From Bacteroides sp. ET71 (GTDB lineage Bacteria; Bacteroidota; Bacteroidia; Bacteroidales; Bacteroidaceae): a stretch of 64,000 bases of DNA. Position numbers and translations under genes: made by a program. The notes beneath the pieces are model-generated. The model had not been told where the DNA came from. It ran no database searches and worked only from the letters and a program-made list of their open reading frames with translations. The stretch covers positions 17,545 to 81,544 of the forward strand of contig NZ_JAMBLS010000014.1 of NCBI RefSeq assembly GCF_023336905.1. The letters are read 5' to 3'. The stretch's first letter is position 1. Each line of letters opens with the position of its first letter. This document shows positions 15,266 to 24,141 of the stretch, one piece after another.

Positions 15266-15295
15266 TTGGAAATCCGAATAGAATCCGTACATTTG
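15266..15295 (+). promoter_or_regulatory. Promoter of the sialidase gene
   Basis: TTG, a 19-nt spacer and the -7 box TACATTTG (15288-15295). Transcription would start near 15300, so the first usable start codon is the ATG at 15327. Confidence 0.55.
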
Positions 15296-15326
15296 CGTGA
15301 AAAGAACTTTAATCCTTCGCTACCTT

Positions 15327-16958
15327 ATGAATACCAAAGCATCCCTCCTTCTGCTCTGCCTCATGGCAGCCTTGTCCGTACAGGCAGCGGGCGACACTGT
15401 TTTCGTACGCACGCCCGCCACTCCCATCCTGCTGGACCGTCAAGACAACGAACTGATGTATCTCCGCATCCGGGCCACCGACTCCCGGCGGCTGGACTGC
15501 GTGCAGGTGCGTTTCGGAGACGAGACGGACCTGAACAGCATCGAAAGCGTCAAGCTGTACTATGGCGGCACAGACCGCATCCGCCAGCGCCCGGCCGACT
15601 TCTTCTACCCCGTCAGTTACATCCCCCTGCACCAGCCCGGCCAGACCCGCGCCGCCTCTCCGTCGTACTCGGTGCTGAAAGACGAAGTGAAGCACCCCGG
15701 CCGCGAAGTGACCCTGAAGGCGGGGCTAGACCTGTTCCCGGGCACCAACTATTTCTGGGTAAGCTTGCAGATGAAACGTTCGACCCCGCTGACCGCCCGG
15801 CTGACTGCCAGCCTGGCCGGGGCACAGTTGGACGGGCGCGAGGCTCCGGTGTCGGGCACGGGCCTTAGCACTACGCGCCGGATGGCCGTGGGCGTGCGCC
15901 ACGCCGGCGACGACGGTGCGGCCGCCTACCGCATACCGGGACTGGCCACGACCAACCGCGGCACGCTGCTCGCCGTCTACGACGTGCGTCACAACAGCAG
16001 TGTGGACCTTCAGGAAGACATCGAGATAGGATTGAGCCGCAGCACCGACGGCGGACAGACGTGGGAGAAGATGCGCATCCCCCTGAGCTTCGGGGAGCAC
16101 GGCGGACTGCCCCGCGCACAGAACGGTGTGGGCGACCCGGCCATCCTGGTAGACCACACGACGGGCACCGCCTGGATTATGGCCGCCTGGACGCACGGCA
16201 TGGGCAACGCCCGCGCCTGGAACCAGTCGAAGCCGGGCATGGACATCGAAGAGACGGGGCAACTGGTGCTGGCACGCAGCGATGACGACGGACGCACGTG
16301 GTCGAAGCCTGTCAACATCACCGCCCAGGTGAAACAGCCCGAATGGCACTTCCTGCTGCAAGGGCCCGGACGGGGCATCTGCACGACGGACGGCACGCTG
16401 GTCTTTGCCGGACAGTTCATCGCCGCCGACCGCACGCCCCATGCCTGCCTCATCTACAGCCGCGACCACGGACAGACGTGGAGCATCAGCCAGCCGGCCC
16501 GCAGCAACACGACCGAAGCCCAGGTGGCGGAAGTACGACCCGGCGAGTTAATGCTGAACATGCGCGACAACCGCGGGGGCAGCCGGGCGGTGTGCACCAC
16601 CACCGACCTGGGGCAGACCTGGCAGGAGCACCCGTCGTCGCGCAGTGCGTTGCAAGAACCCGTCTGCATGGCCAGCCTGCTGCATGTCCGTGCCGAAGAC
16701 AATGCCACGGGGCGCGACCTGCTGCTCTTCTCCAACCCCGACAGCCCGAAGCGCCGCCACCGCATCACCGTAAAACTGAGCACCGACGGAGGCCTGACGT
16801 GGCCCGCCGCACAGCAAGTCCTGCTGGACGAGGGCGAGAGCTGGGGCTACTCGTGCCTCACGATGATTGACCGCGAGACGGTAGGCATCCTCTACGAAAG
16901 CAGCACGGCACACATTCTCTTCCAGGCCATCCCGCTGAAGGACTTGCTGGGCGACTGA
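15327..16958 (+). CDS. Exo-alpha-sialidase (GH33)
   Basis: From the ATG at 15327 the product has 543 residues. A signal peptide (MNTKASLLLLCLMAALSVQA) precedes an N-terminal beta-sandwich module (about 25-180), then the six-bladed propeller. The RIP motif YRIPGL near residue 195 supplies the first Arg of the carboxylate-binding triad. Five Asp-box repeats follow: STDGGQTWEK, SDDDGRTWSK, SRDHGQTWS, TTDLGQTWQ and STDGGLTWP. It releases terminal sialic acid from host or diet glycans outside the inner membrane. A GTG at 15297 would also be in frame but lies at the transcription start. No sialic acid catabolic genes are nearby, so it acts as an orphan here. Confidence 0.93.
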   Translation: MNTKASLLLLCLMAALSVQAAGDTVFVRTPATPILLDRQDNELMYLRIRATDSRRLDCVQVRFGDETDLNSIESVKLYYGGTDRIRQRPADFFYPVSYIPLHQPGQTRAASPSYSVLKDEVKHPGREVTLKAGLDLFPGTNYFWVSLQMKRSTPLTARLTASLAGAQLDGREAPVSGTGLSTTRRMAVGVRHAGDDGAAAYRIPGLATTNRGTLLAVYDVRHNSSVDLQEDIEIGLSRSTDGGQTWEKMRIPLSFGEHGGLPRAQNGVGDPAILVDHTTGTAWIMAAWTHGMGNARAWNQSKPGMDIEETGQLVLARSDDDGRTWSKPVNITAQVKQPEWHFLLQGPGRGICTTDGTLVFAGQFIAADRTPHACLIYSRDHGQTWSISQPARSNTTEAQVAEVRPGELMLNMRDNRGGSRAVCTTTDLGQTWQEHPSSRSALQEPVCMASLLHVRAEDNATGRDLLLFSNPDSPKRRHRITVKLSTDGGLTWPAAQQVLLDEGESWGYSCLTMIDRETVGILYESSTAHILFQAIPLKDLLGD

Positions 16959-16967
16959 CGGCCTGCC

Positions 16968-17426
16968 CTACTCCACGGGCAGTTCTTCCGCACTGTCCCA
17001 ACCGGTGCGCACGTCGAAGCGTCCCTCCGAGATGCGTCCGCCGGCAAACGTGCCACTGAACACGAAGCCGTCGCGGCGACTGATGCTGGCACGCCCCGCG
17101 CCCAAGTCTTCGCCGCCGGAGGTGACTGCGGTGTAGTCACACTCCTGCCCCGCCACGGGGTTCAGGAAGGTGAGGCTGACCGCTTCAAACGTGCCCACAG
17201 GAGCGGTCAGCACAAAGCGGCTCTCGCTGCCGCTGCTCTCGTCCTTCACTTGCGGCAGGCCGAAGCGGCCGCTGGCATACACCCACCCGTCTATCAGGCA
17301 TCCGAACGTATTGGCCCCTTCCATCGTGGCCTCAGGCATCAGTGTGGGGTCGACCGACTTGTCCTCTTCGCAGGAAACCAACCAGGCCGACAAGAGAATC
17401 AAAAAAAGAGAATAAAGGATTTTCAT
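16968..17426 (-). CDS. Putative lipoprotein of unknown function (DUF6252/DUF5025-like)
   Basis: The product has 152 residues. MKILYSLFLILLSAWLVSC is a lipoprotein signal; the following EED fits the acidic surface-export signal of Bacteroidetes lipoproteins. The rest is beta-rich (FGCLIDGWVYASGRFG, SRRDGFVFSGTFAG), similar to small Bacteroides lipoproteins that I remember as DUF6252/DUF5025. Function is unknown. It is convergent with the sialidase, 9 nt apart. Confidence 0.65.
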   Translation of the reverse strand: MKILYSLFLILLSAWLVSCEEDKSVDPTLMPEATMEGANTFGCLIDGWVYASGRFGLPQVKDESSGSESRFVLTAPVGTFEAVSLTFLNPVAGQECDYTAVTSGGEDLGAGRASISRRDGFVFSGTFAGGRISEGRFDVRTGWDSAEELPVE

Positions 17427-17454
17427 TGCGATTCAAGCATTTAGTTCATATTCA

Positions 17455-17545
17455 TGGATTCCGTGCCTCTTGCGGACACGGGCCGCGCTTCTTCCAAACA
17501 CGAGGCACGCTCCGTGCGGACAAGAGCCACGGCCGCCCCGCACGG
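17455..17545. repeat. GC-rich intergenic repeat, copy 1
   Basis: This gap holds related short words such as GTGCGGACAAGAGCC and its inverted relatives (CTCTTGCGGACACGGGCC). Similar text occurs at 38805-38890, 46018-46095 and 55880-55960. The copies are degenerate, so this is a fuzzy family and not an exact repeat. Confidence 0.4.
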
Positions 17546-17564
17546 GTGGGACGTTGGCAAAAAA

Positions 17565-18233
17565 TCAGAAACGCCAGGCCAGTCCGGCTTGCAGGGACAA
17601 CTGACCGAAGTAGCCCTCGCCCGTGGCGGGATGCTCCACGTTCCAGTGTTCGTCGTGGTAGGAGACGTTGTAGCGGTCGGACGTCGACAGCAACCAGTGC
17701 AGGCGCAACGCCACCGCCCAGTGGTGGGTAAAGGCATACTCGCCGCCCGCCGACAGGTTGGCAGCCAGCTTGTTCATCGACACGCGGCGGTCGCGCCCGT
17801 ACACCCGGCTGTGGTTCTTGAAGAACTGGTAGCCCGCGCCCACCGACGCCTGCCACAGCCAGCGGTCCCGCCCGCCGAACAGGCCGAACTGAGGAGCGAT
17901 GTAATGCAGATGCAGGCGGTCCGAACCGTTTTGCCACGAGCCGCTGTACGTGCTGCCCTGGTAGAGCAATCCCGGCTGCACGCGCACATGCCGCCCCTTG
18001 TCCCGCACGCCGCGCCACCAGTAGTCCACCGACCACGCTACTCCCCGGCGCAAATCGCCGCGATAGTCCGCCCCGGCATGGGTCAGCCCCAGGAAACGCC
18101 CCGTGTACCACGACGGACCGGCCTGCACGCTCAGCGACGAGCGCCCGGCAAACACATTCTGCGCCCGCAGCGGAAGCCCGGACAGAGCCAGGAGCAATGC
18201 CGCACAGCAGGCAGATAAAATACGTTTGTCCAT
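17565..18233 (-). CDS. Outer-membrane beta-barrel protein
   Basis: The product has 222 residues with a signal peptide (MDKRILSACCAALLLALSGL, cut after LRA-Q). The mature part alternates polar and aromatic residues in about eight strands separated by short turns (LSVQAGPSWYTGRFLGL, WSVDYWWRGV, LHYIAPQFGLFGG, AVALRLHWLL) and ends in AGLAWRF, the terminal Phe expected of outer-membrane barrels. It probably belongs to the OmpA-barrel-like or DUF3575-like families. The function is unknown. Confidence 0.75.
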   Translation of the reverse strand: MDKRILSACCAALLLALSGLPLRAQNVFAGRSSLSVQAGPSWYTGRFLGLTHAGADYRGDLRRGVAWSVDYWWRGVRDKGRHVRVQPGLLYQGSTYSGSWQNGSDRLHLHYIAPQFGLFGGRDRWLWQASVGAGYQFFKNHSRVYGRDRRVSMNKLAANLSAGGEYAFTHHWAVALRLHWLLSTSDRYNVSYHDEHWNVEHPATGEGYFGQLSLQAGLAWRF

Positions 18234-18321
18234 AGTCTGTCAAGTTTGGTTCAACTGTCTGTAAAATGCAAAGAAACAATAAATACTGCACATTTCCTAC
18301 TGCGAAGAAACGGGAAAAACG

Positions 18322-18329
18322 TATTTTTG
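18322..18329 (+). promoter_or_regulatory. -7 box of the sirtuin gene
   Basis: TATTTTTG matches TAnnTTTG and lies 39 nt before the sirtuin ATG at 18368, which supports that start over the longer frame beginning at 18266. Confidence 0.45.
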
Positions 18330-18367
18330 TGGAAGAAGAAAAAAGGAAATCCTTAAACAGAAAACGT

Positions 18368-19069
18368 ATGAAAAAGAATCTTGTCATCCTGACCGGCGCG
18401 GGCATGAGCGCCGAAAGCGGCATCAGCACCTTCCGCGACGCGGGAGGCTTGTGGGAACAGTATCCTGTGGAACAAGTGGCCACGCCCGAAGGCTATGCGC
18501 GCAACCCGGGGCTGGTCATCGACTTCTACAACCAGCGGCGCAAGCAACTGCTGGACGTGCAGCCCAACGCAGGGCACATCGGCCTGGCCGAACTGGAACG
18601 CGACTTCAACGTGACCGTCGTCACGCAAAACGTGGACAACCTGCACGAACGCGCCGGCAGCACGCACGTCATCCACCTGCACGGCGAGCTGACCAAGGTC
18701 TGCTCCAGCCGCGACCCCTATAACCCTGCCTACATCAAAGAGCTGAAGCCCGAGGAATACGAAGTCCGCCTGGGCGATCTGGCCGGCGACGGCAGCCAGC
18801 TACGTCCGTTCATCGTGTGGTTCGGCGAGGCTGTTCCCGAGATTGAGACAGCCATCCGCTTCGTACAAAAGGCGGACATCTTTGTCATCATCGGCACTTC
18901 GCTCAATGTCTATCCCGCCGCCGGACTCTTGTACTACGTGCCCGACACGGCTCCCGTCTACCTCATCGACCCCAAACCCGTCGACGCCCACTCCGACCGC
19001 CCCATCCACGTCATTCGGGAAGGAGCGTCGGAAGGCGTCAAGGAACTGCGGAAGATGCTCGTGCCGTAG
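18368..19069 (+). CDS. cobB: NAD-dependent protein deacylase, Sir2 family
   Basis: The product has 233 residues from the ATG at 18368. Sirtuin motifs are intact: GAGMSAESGISTFRD near residue 9, QNVDNLHERAG near 90, the catalytic His in HLHGEL near 110, FIVWFGE near 150 and GTSLNVYPAAGL near 178. It removes acyl groups from lysines using NAD+. The usual zinc module with two CxxC pairs is missing: the segment after HGEL reads VCSSRDPYNPAYIKEL with a single Cys. Zinc-less versions are typical of Bacteroides CobB, as I recall. It is a monocistronic gene. Confidence 0.92.
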   Translation: MKKNLVILTGAGMSAESGISTFRDAGGLWEQYPVEQVATPEGYARNPGLVIDFYNQRRKQLLDVQPNAGHIGLAELERDFNVTVVTQNVDNLHERAGSTHVIHLHGELTKVCSSRDPYNPAYIKELKPEEYEVRLGDLAGDGSQLRPFIVWFGEAVPEIETAIRFVQKADIFVIIGTSLNVYPAAGLLYYVPDTAPVYLIDPKPVDAHSDRPIHVIREGASEGVKELRKMLVP

Positions 19070-19113
19070 CGCCCCGGCAGGGCAGTCCGGGCGTGCAGAG
19101 GCACGTCCGGCTG

Positions 19114-20730
19114 TCAGCGCGTGTACAACGTGATGCGCAATAACGTAGGCTTGTCACCTATGTACGGTCCGCCCCAGTCTGTCTGGTCGCCGTTGAGCAC
19201 GCGAATCATCTGGAACTCGCCATTCTCATAATACCCTTCCTCCACCCGGAGATACTGCCAGGGCTTCCCGGCGTTCTTCCCCACGGGACGGAAAGAGAAG
19301 CGGCAGTGCGTGCCCACGGCCAGGAACTCGTTGTCAGCCAGACGGACAATCATCGCCTTGCCGTCGGCAGGACGCGGCACAGTGTCGGGCCGCTGGCCCG
19401 CGTGGCGTCCGGTACCGAACTGAAGCACTGCCTCCCACTGGCCCAGGTCGATGCGGCTCTCGCTCTGCTTCTCCCGCTCGACGGCAGTGAAGATGCGCCC
19501 CTCGAAACTCCAGCGGGCCAGTTGCCGCGCCATCGGCGCCAAAAGCCGGTATTCCGCCGCGATGGCATCGTGCTGGCGCACGGCCACCTTCACCGGATTG
19601 TCAATGCCGAAGGGCGAATAGCCGATGCCTTTACCGACGATTTCGTACAAGTACTTCACACGGTCGCTGCTTGTTTCGGGCACCAGCAGGGCGTTGTCCG
19701 GACGGGCGTAAAGCTCGAGGACTTTCAGCACCGGCTCATCACCCTGCAAATAAATGTCAGGAGCCAGCAGACAGATGGACGGGGCGGCAACCTTCCAAAT
19801 GGGAATCACGTTGTCCGTGGGGCCGCCGCTCTCGTAGTTGGTGGCCGGCGGGTTGCCGAACGGCCAGCGCAACGCCACGTTGACAAACATCGGCAGGGGA
19901 TATTCCTCCCGTCCGGCGGCTGCCACGTATTCGATGTACGAAGCCACCAACCAGGCGTGGAAGTATTCGTCGGCCCGCTCGCCGAACACTTCGCTCCACG
20001 TGCCCTCAGACCGGGCATCCACACCCAGCGCCTTCAGCACCTCCGGCTTCAACAATGCCTCGGGAACCGGCTGGCCGAACAGCCGTTCGGCTTCTTTCGA
20101 ATAGTCGCGCACGCTGCCCCACGTGCCCGGTTCGTTCTCCACTTGCACCAGGATGACCGTGCGCTGCGGGTCGGCTTCCTTCAGGTGACGCATCAACGCC
20201 GCAAAGGCTTTCGCGTCGGCCTCCCGCGTGGCCAGGGCATGCGGTGACGGAGAATCGACGGGACGCCCGTCCTTGCCGACGACGTTGGGATACTTCTTGG
20301 GCTGCAGCTTCATCCAGGCGGGCATGTAGTGGTTGCTGCCGTTCTTCCAAGTCCCGAACCAGGTCAAGATGAGCCGCACTTCGTGTTCACGGGCCTGCTT
20401 CAGCAACAGGTCGACCATCGAAAAGTCATACTTGCCCTCTTCAGGCTCCACCTGCTCCCAGTAGAGAGGTATTTGCAGCGTGTTGGCATGCATTTCTTCT
20501 ATCACCCGCCACACACCCGGCAACATCTTGGGCCAGGTGGACGAGTTGTCCGACTGCCCGGCCAGAATCATATAAGGCTCTCCGTCCACCAGCAGAGCAT
20601 GGCGTCCGTCTTTCGTTACCAACTGGGGAATGGGGTGTTCTTTCTCTTGCGCCCGCAGGACGCTTCCGGCCATCAAAGCCGCCAAAACCAGTACGCAGAC
20701 CGCGCACTTTCTTAATAAAGGTTGTTTCAT
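19114..20730 (-). CDS. GH35 beta-galactosidase with DUF5597
   Basis: The product has 538 residues with a signal peptide ending near LRAQ. The N-terminal half is a clan-A barrel: GQSDNSSTWPKMLPGVW, QIPLYWEQVEPEEGKYDF (the GH35/GH42 W-x-x-x-E-P-x-x-G motif), WFGTWKNG, and VQVENEPGTWG near residue 195 with the acid/base Glu. PETSSD near 350 is the likely nucleophile region. The C-terminal part fits DUF5597. It removes terminal galactose from glycans in the periplasm or at the surface. The substrate cannot be set from this locus. Confidence 0.85.
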   Translation of the reverse strand: MKQPLLRKCAVCVLVLAALMAGSVLRAQEKEHPIPQLVTKDGRHALLVDGEPYMILAGQSDNSSTWPKMLPGVWRVIEEMHANTLQIPLYWEQVEPEEGKYDFSMVDLLLKQAREHEVRLILTWFGTWKNGSNHYMPAWMKLQPKKYPNVVGKDGRPVDSPSPHALATREADAKAFAALMRHLKEADPQRTVILVQVENEPGTWGSVRDYSKEAERLFGQPVPEALLKPEVLKALGVDARSEGTWSEVFGERADEYFHAWLVASYIEYVAAAGREEYPLPMFVNVALRWPFGNPPATNYESGGPTDNVIPIWKVAAPSICLLAPDIYLQGDEPVLKVLELYARPDNALLVPETSSDRVKYLYEIVGKGIGYSPFGIDNPVKVAVRQHDAIAAEYRLLAPMARQLARWSFEGRIFTAVEREKQSESRIDLGQWEAVLQFGTGRHAGQRPDTVPRPADGKAMIVRLADNEFLAVGTHCRFSFRPVGKNAGKPWQYLRVEEGYYENGEFQMIRVLNGDQTDWGGPYIGDKPTLLRITLYTR

Positions 20731-20886
20731 GATAAAGATAAATTTAGAATGTTAGGACAGCCGACTGCCACGCACGGAACGAAGCAGCAACCCGCAACAA
20801 ACAACGGCCGGGATAAAAGTAAGGAAAAGCATCGGCAAGGCGCCGCCGGAATGTTTCGAAGATAGGTATGATTTGTTGCCGCAGGC

Positions 20887-21636
20887 TCACTTTTTCAGCA
20901 GCAGCCGCACGACAAACCACGCATGGTGCAGCACGGTGCTCAGCACGCCGTAGTGACGGCACATGATGCGGAAACGCTCCAACAGCGAGGCACGGCGGTT
21001 GGCCGTGGTCAGTCCTTCGTCCAAGTAGTCGATAACCACCAGGTGGGCATTGTGCAACACGTGCGCTTTCTTCATGACCCGGATGCACCAGTCGAAATCG
21101 GCCGAAAAACGGTAGCGCAGGTCGTAAGGCTCCACCAGGTCGCGCCGTGCGAAGAAAGCCTGATGGCAGACCAGCATGCCCTGGCGGAAACTCTTCCACG
21201 TCAGGACTTCGGGAGCGGACAGGCGACGCTTGCGCACGAAATGCCCTTCGCAGTCCACCAGGTCCGTCTCGCCGTAGATGACGCCCGGCAGCGTGTCGTG
21301 CGGAGCCAGCGAGTGGACAATCTGCTGCAAGGTATCGTCCTCGTGAAAGCTGTCGCCGGCATTGAGGAAACAGAGGTAATCGCCCGTGGCCAGCGCGATG
21401 CCCTTGTTCATGGCGTCATAGAGTCCGCCATCCGGTTCGCTGACCACGCGGGCAATGCGGTCGCGGTAACGGTCGATGATGCCAGTCGTCCCATCCTTCG
21501 ACGCACCGTCCACGATGATGTACTCCACATGATGGTAGGTTTGGGCGATGACGCTCTGGATAGTGTCTTCCAACACAGCAGCGGCGTTGTAGGTGACGGT
21601 AATCACGCTGAATACGGGAGTCGGACGGTTGTGCAT
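20887..21636 (-). CDS. Glycosyltransferase family 2 (WcaE/WcaA-like)
   Basis: The product has 249 residues. The GT-A fold is clear: FSVITVTYNAAAVLEDTIQS near residue 9, IIVDGASKDGT near 43, EPDGGLYDAMNKGI near 67 and FLNAGDSF near 90, where the N-A-G-D takes the place of DxD. A hydrophobic tail VVRLLLKK closes the protein. It transfers a sugar during polysaccharide synthesis. The start lies 14 nt after the stop of the GT4 gene, so they form a two-gene operon. Confidence 0.9.
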   Translation of the reverse strand: MHNRPTPVFSVITVTYNAAAVLEDTIQSVIAQTYHHVEYIIVDGASKDGTTGIIDRYRDRIARVVSEPDGGLYDAMNKGIALATGDYLCFLNAGDSFHEDDTLQQIVHSLAPHDTLPGVIYGETDLVDCEGHFVRKRRLSAPEVLTWKSFRQGMLVCHQAFFARRDLVEPYDLRYRFSADFDWCIRVMKKAHVLHNAHLVVIDYLDEGLTTANRRASLLERFRIMCRHYGVLSTVLHHAWFVVRLLLKK

Positions 21637-21650
21637 CGTTCTGGGAAAAG

Positions 21651-22901
21651 TCAGAGTTTATTATAAAGGTCAATGAAGCGGCGGGCCACGGTGTTCTCAG
21701 AATAATAGGCCACGGCCTTTCGCCAAGCTTGTTCGGACAGGCCGGCATAGCCCGGGTCTGTCAGAATCCAATAGACCCCGTTGGCCAGGTCGTCAGCAGA
21801 TTTGTAAGCAGCCACATAGCCGTTGTGCAGATGGTCTATCATCTCCGGAATCCCCCCGACATTGAAACCCACGCAGGGCGTCCCGCAGGCCATTGCTTCC
21901 ATGACGGTATTGGGCAGGTTTTCTTCCAGAGAAGGGGTGACAAAGAGGTCGACAGCGTTGTAGATATCGACCAGACGGTGGTCGTCACGCACAAAGTCCA
22001 ACGGATAAGTTTCGAACGGCAACATGGCTTTCAGTTGTTCCGAATACTTGCCAAACGTGACTACGCCGAGCTTGTCCCGCAGTTCGGGATGCCGTTCGGC
22101 CAACAGGCGGCACGCTTCCACCAGATAATCAATGCCTTTGCGCTTGTCGGTAATCTTCACCGAACCAAACAGCATCAGCTTACGGTCTTCCGGAAGCAGG
22201 CACTTCCGACGTGCGGCAGCCTTATCATGAGGCCTGAAAAGATTGACGTTAATGGGATTGGGGATAACGGTGACGGACTGCCCGACCAGCAACGCACTTT
22301 TCTTGGCCTGCTCACCCAACCAATGGCTGGGCGTAACGAAGTGTATGCGGTGATGGGCGTAAAGAGAGCGCTTCTTCACGAAAATGCGGTAAGCCAGGTC
22401 GTGTTCGCGACGTCCACCGCCGATGTAAGGACAGTTATGGCACATCGTGCGGTAGTAATCACACTGATTGGCGTGGTGGCAGATGCCTGTGCACGGCCAC
22501 ATATCGTGCATGGTCCATACCAAAGGTTTGCCCGATGCCAAGATTTTCTCCAGGTTGTGCAGCGAAAGCATACCTTGGTTGACCCAATGCAGGTGAATGA
22601 CGTCGGCCTGCTGAAACTCGGGCAGTGAAGTGATGTCGGTACCGGTATTGGCTATATCCACGGCGAACAGGTTGCGCTTGCGGAAACCGTTGGCACTCCA
22701 GATGACGATACGTTCCCACACAAATTTCCATACCAGCAGCCAACTGTGTTTCAGGGGTACGACCGTGATTTGGTCGGTCTGCTTGTCGCGTACCAGCAGT
22801 TTGGCTTTGATTCCGTGGTTCTTCAGTGCCTCCATCAGACGGCTGGCCGCAATGGCGGCGCCGCCCATGCGTTCGGATGTGTTGATAAGTAGGACTCTCA
22901 T
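21651..22901 (-). CDS. Glycosyltransferase family 4
   Basis: The product has 416 residues from the ATG at 22901 (MRVLLINTSERMGGAAIAAS). The longer frame back to 23051 is rejected because a -7 box lies at 22928-22935. The N-terminal Rossmann domain carries the glycine-rich acceptor loop (GGAAIAASRL), and WTMHDMWPCTGICHH is typical of Bacteroides GT4 enzymes. The C-terminal half has the donor-binding E-x7-E motif in PSLEENLPNTVMEAMACG. A Cys-rich segment (CHHANQCDYYRTMCHNC) may bind metal. Confidence 0.92.
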   Translation of the reverse strand: MRVLLINTSERMGGAAIAASRLMEALKNHGIKAKLLVRDKQTDQITVVPLKHSWLLVWKFVWERIVIWSANGFRKRNLFAVDIANTGTDITSLPEFQQADVIHLHWVNQGMLSLHNLEKILASGKPLVWTMHDMWPCTGICHHANQCDYYRTMCHNCPYIGGGRREHDLAYRIFVKKRSLYAHHRIHFVTPSHWLGEQAKKSALLVGQSVTVIPNPINVNLFRPHDKAAARRKCLLPEDRKLMLFGSVKITDKRKGIDYLVEACRLLAERHPELRDKLGVVTFGKYSEQLKAMLPFETYPLDFVRDDHRLVDIYNAVDLFVTPSLEENLPNTVMEAMACGTPCVGFNVGGIPEMIDHLHNGYVAAYKSADDLANGVYWILTDPGYAGLSEQAWRKAVAYYSENTVARRFIDLYNKL

Positions 22902-22927
22902 ATCGACAATGCGGTGGTTTTGGTTTG

Positions 22928-22935
22928 CAAAAGTA
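22928..22935 (-). promoter_or_regulatory. -7 box of the GT4-GT2 operon
   Basis: TACTTTTG on the minus strand, about 27 nt before the GT4 start. This decides the start at 22901. Confidence 0.5.
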
Positions 22936-23087
22936 CGGTTTTTCTGCCGAAGAAAAACGGTTTCACCGCGGAATCTTCCCCGACAAAGCAGAAAAAGACA
23001 GCAAACGCATCGTCCGCACGAAAAACGGCACGCTGCCCGGCAAAGAGACAACCCCTTGCCGAAACGGACGTGCCGTATCTGTTACGC

Positions 23088-23405
23088 TTAATCTTCGATG
23101 AAGACAGCCGTACCGGCGGCAGTCACCATCAGCATGGAGCCATTCACTGTCTCATAGTCCAGGTCGACGCCAATGACAGCATTGGCACCCATCAGGCGGG
23201 CTTGTTCCTGCATCTCTTGCAAAGCAGTCTCTTTGGCTTCGCGCAGCACTTCTTCATACGAATGGCTGCGTCCGCCCACGATGTCGCGGACGCTGGCAAA
23301 GAGGTCACGGACAAAGTTGGCGCCGATGATGGTTTCGCCGGATACGATGCCGAAGTAACGCGTAATGCGCTTGCCTTCGACGGTGTTGGTGGTAGTTACT
23401 AACAT
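23088..23405 (-). CDS. YbjQ/UPF0145 family protein
   Basis: The product has 105 residues. Family features run through the whole length: [56 protein letters not shown]. These small cytoplasmic proteins form pentamers and are sometimes annotated as heavy-metal binding; the real function is not settled. The length is as usual for the family. Confidence 0.93.
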   Translation of the reverse strand: MLVTTTNTVEGKRITRYFGIVSGETIIGANFVRDLFASVRDIVGGRSHSYEEVLREAKETALQEMQEQARLMGANAVIGVDLDYETVNGSMLMVTAAGTAVFIED

Positions 23406-23511
23406 AAATGTTGACGTTTAATATGATTGTTCTTTGCTATTAGACGCAGCGCGAGGCGAAAAGTTGCACCGCACACAGAATATAACTTCGAACCGTTCCT
23501 TGGACTTGCCA

Positions 23512-23880
23512 TCATTTCATGAAGACGAAGTACACGGCCAGGATGAGGCAGATGAACGCCGCCAGATGGTTCCAGTGCAACGCCTCGCCCTTGAAGAACA
23601 GAGTGGTGAAGACGGTGAAGATGATGAGCGTGATGACTTCCTGGATGACTTTGAGCTGCATCAGCGAGAAGGGGCCTCCGTTGCCGGTAAAGCCGATGCG
23701 GTTGGCCGGAATCTGGCAGGAATACTCAAAGAGGGCGATGCCCCACGAGAAAAGGATGATGGCAAACAAGGGCCAATGGGTGGTAATCTTCATCTCCTGC
23801 AGCTTCAGGTGCCCGTACCAGGCAAAAGTCATGAAGATGTTGGAGACGATGAGCAGGAGAATGGTGTAGAATCCTTTCAT
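23512..23880 (-). CDS. DMT-family membrane protein (DUF486)
   Basis: The product has 122 residues with four hydrophobic helices (about 3-20, 35-55, 70-95 and 102-120). MTFAWYGHLKLQ, EYSCQIPANRIG and QLKVIQEVITL are the conserved DUF486 segments. It is a small drug/metabolite-transporter-like inner-membrane protein of unknown substrate. It sits alone, 106 nt from the YbjQ-like gene. Confidence 0.9.
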   Translation of the reverse strand: MKGFYTILLLIVSNIFMTFAWYGHLKLQEMKITTHWPLFAIILFSWGIALFEYSCQIPANRIGFTGNGGPFSLMQLKVIQEVITLIIFTVFTTLFFKGEALHWNHLAAFICLILAVYFVFMK

Positions 23881-23888
23881 ATAGTATA

Positions 23889-24130
23889 ATAGTTACGAGT
23901 TACAAGCTACAAGTTACGAATACAGGTTAGGGAATCTGTCATCCTGAGCGAAGCGGAGCGCAGCCGAAGGATCTCAAGATAGGCACGTGTCCTTATGTCG
24001 TGAGTTTAGGGAGATGTTTAGACTACGCCCTGTGGGCTCCGCTCAACATGACAGATACCTGAATTTCCATTATCATATAAACTTAAATTGAACATCTGAT
24101 ATAGTTACAAGCTACGAGTTACGAGTTATG
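23889..24130. repeat. Palindromic intergenic repeat (TGTCATCC family), copy 1, with flanking inverted repeats
   Basis: The core 23936-24054 begins CTGTCATCCTGAGCGAAGCG and ends CTCCGCTCAACATGACAG, so its ends are inverted repeats. It lies inside a second pair of repeats, AGTTACGAGTTACAAGCTAC at 23891-23910 and the related AGTTACAAGCTACGAGTTAC at about 24102-24121. Relatives lie at 28447-28550, 30049-30197 and, in part, 30256-30330. No gene is present. The region downstream of the sufS stop is on the other flank. Confidence 0.75.
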
Positions 24131-24141
24131 GGGTACGGCTG

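Noticed and set aside
22902-23051. N-terminal 50-residue extension of the GT4 enzyme
   Set aside because: Cys/Arg-rich text unlike the family, and a -7 promoter box lies within it.
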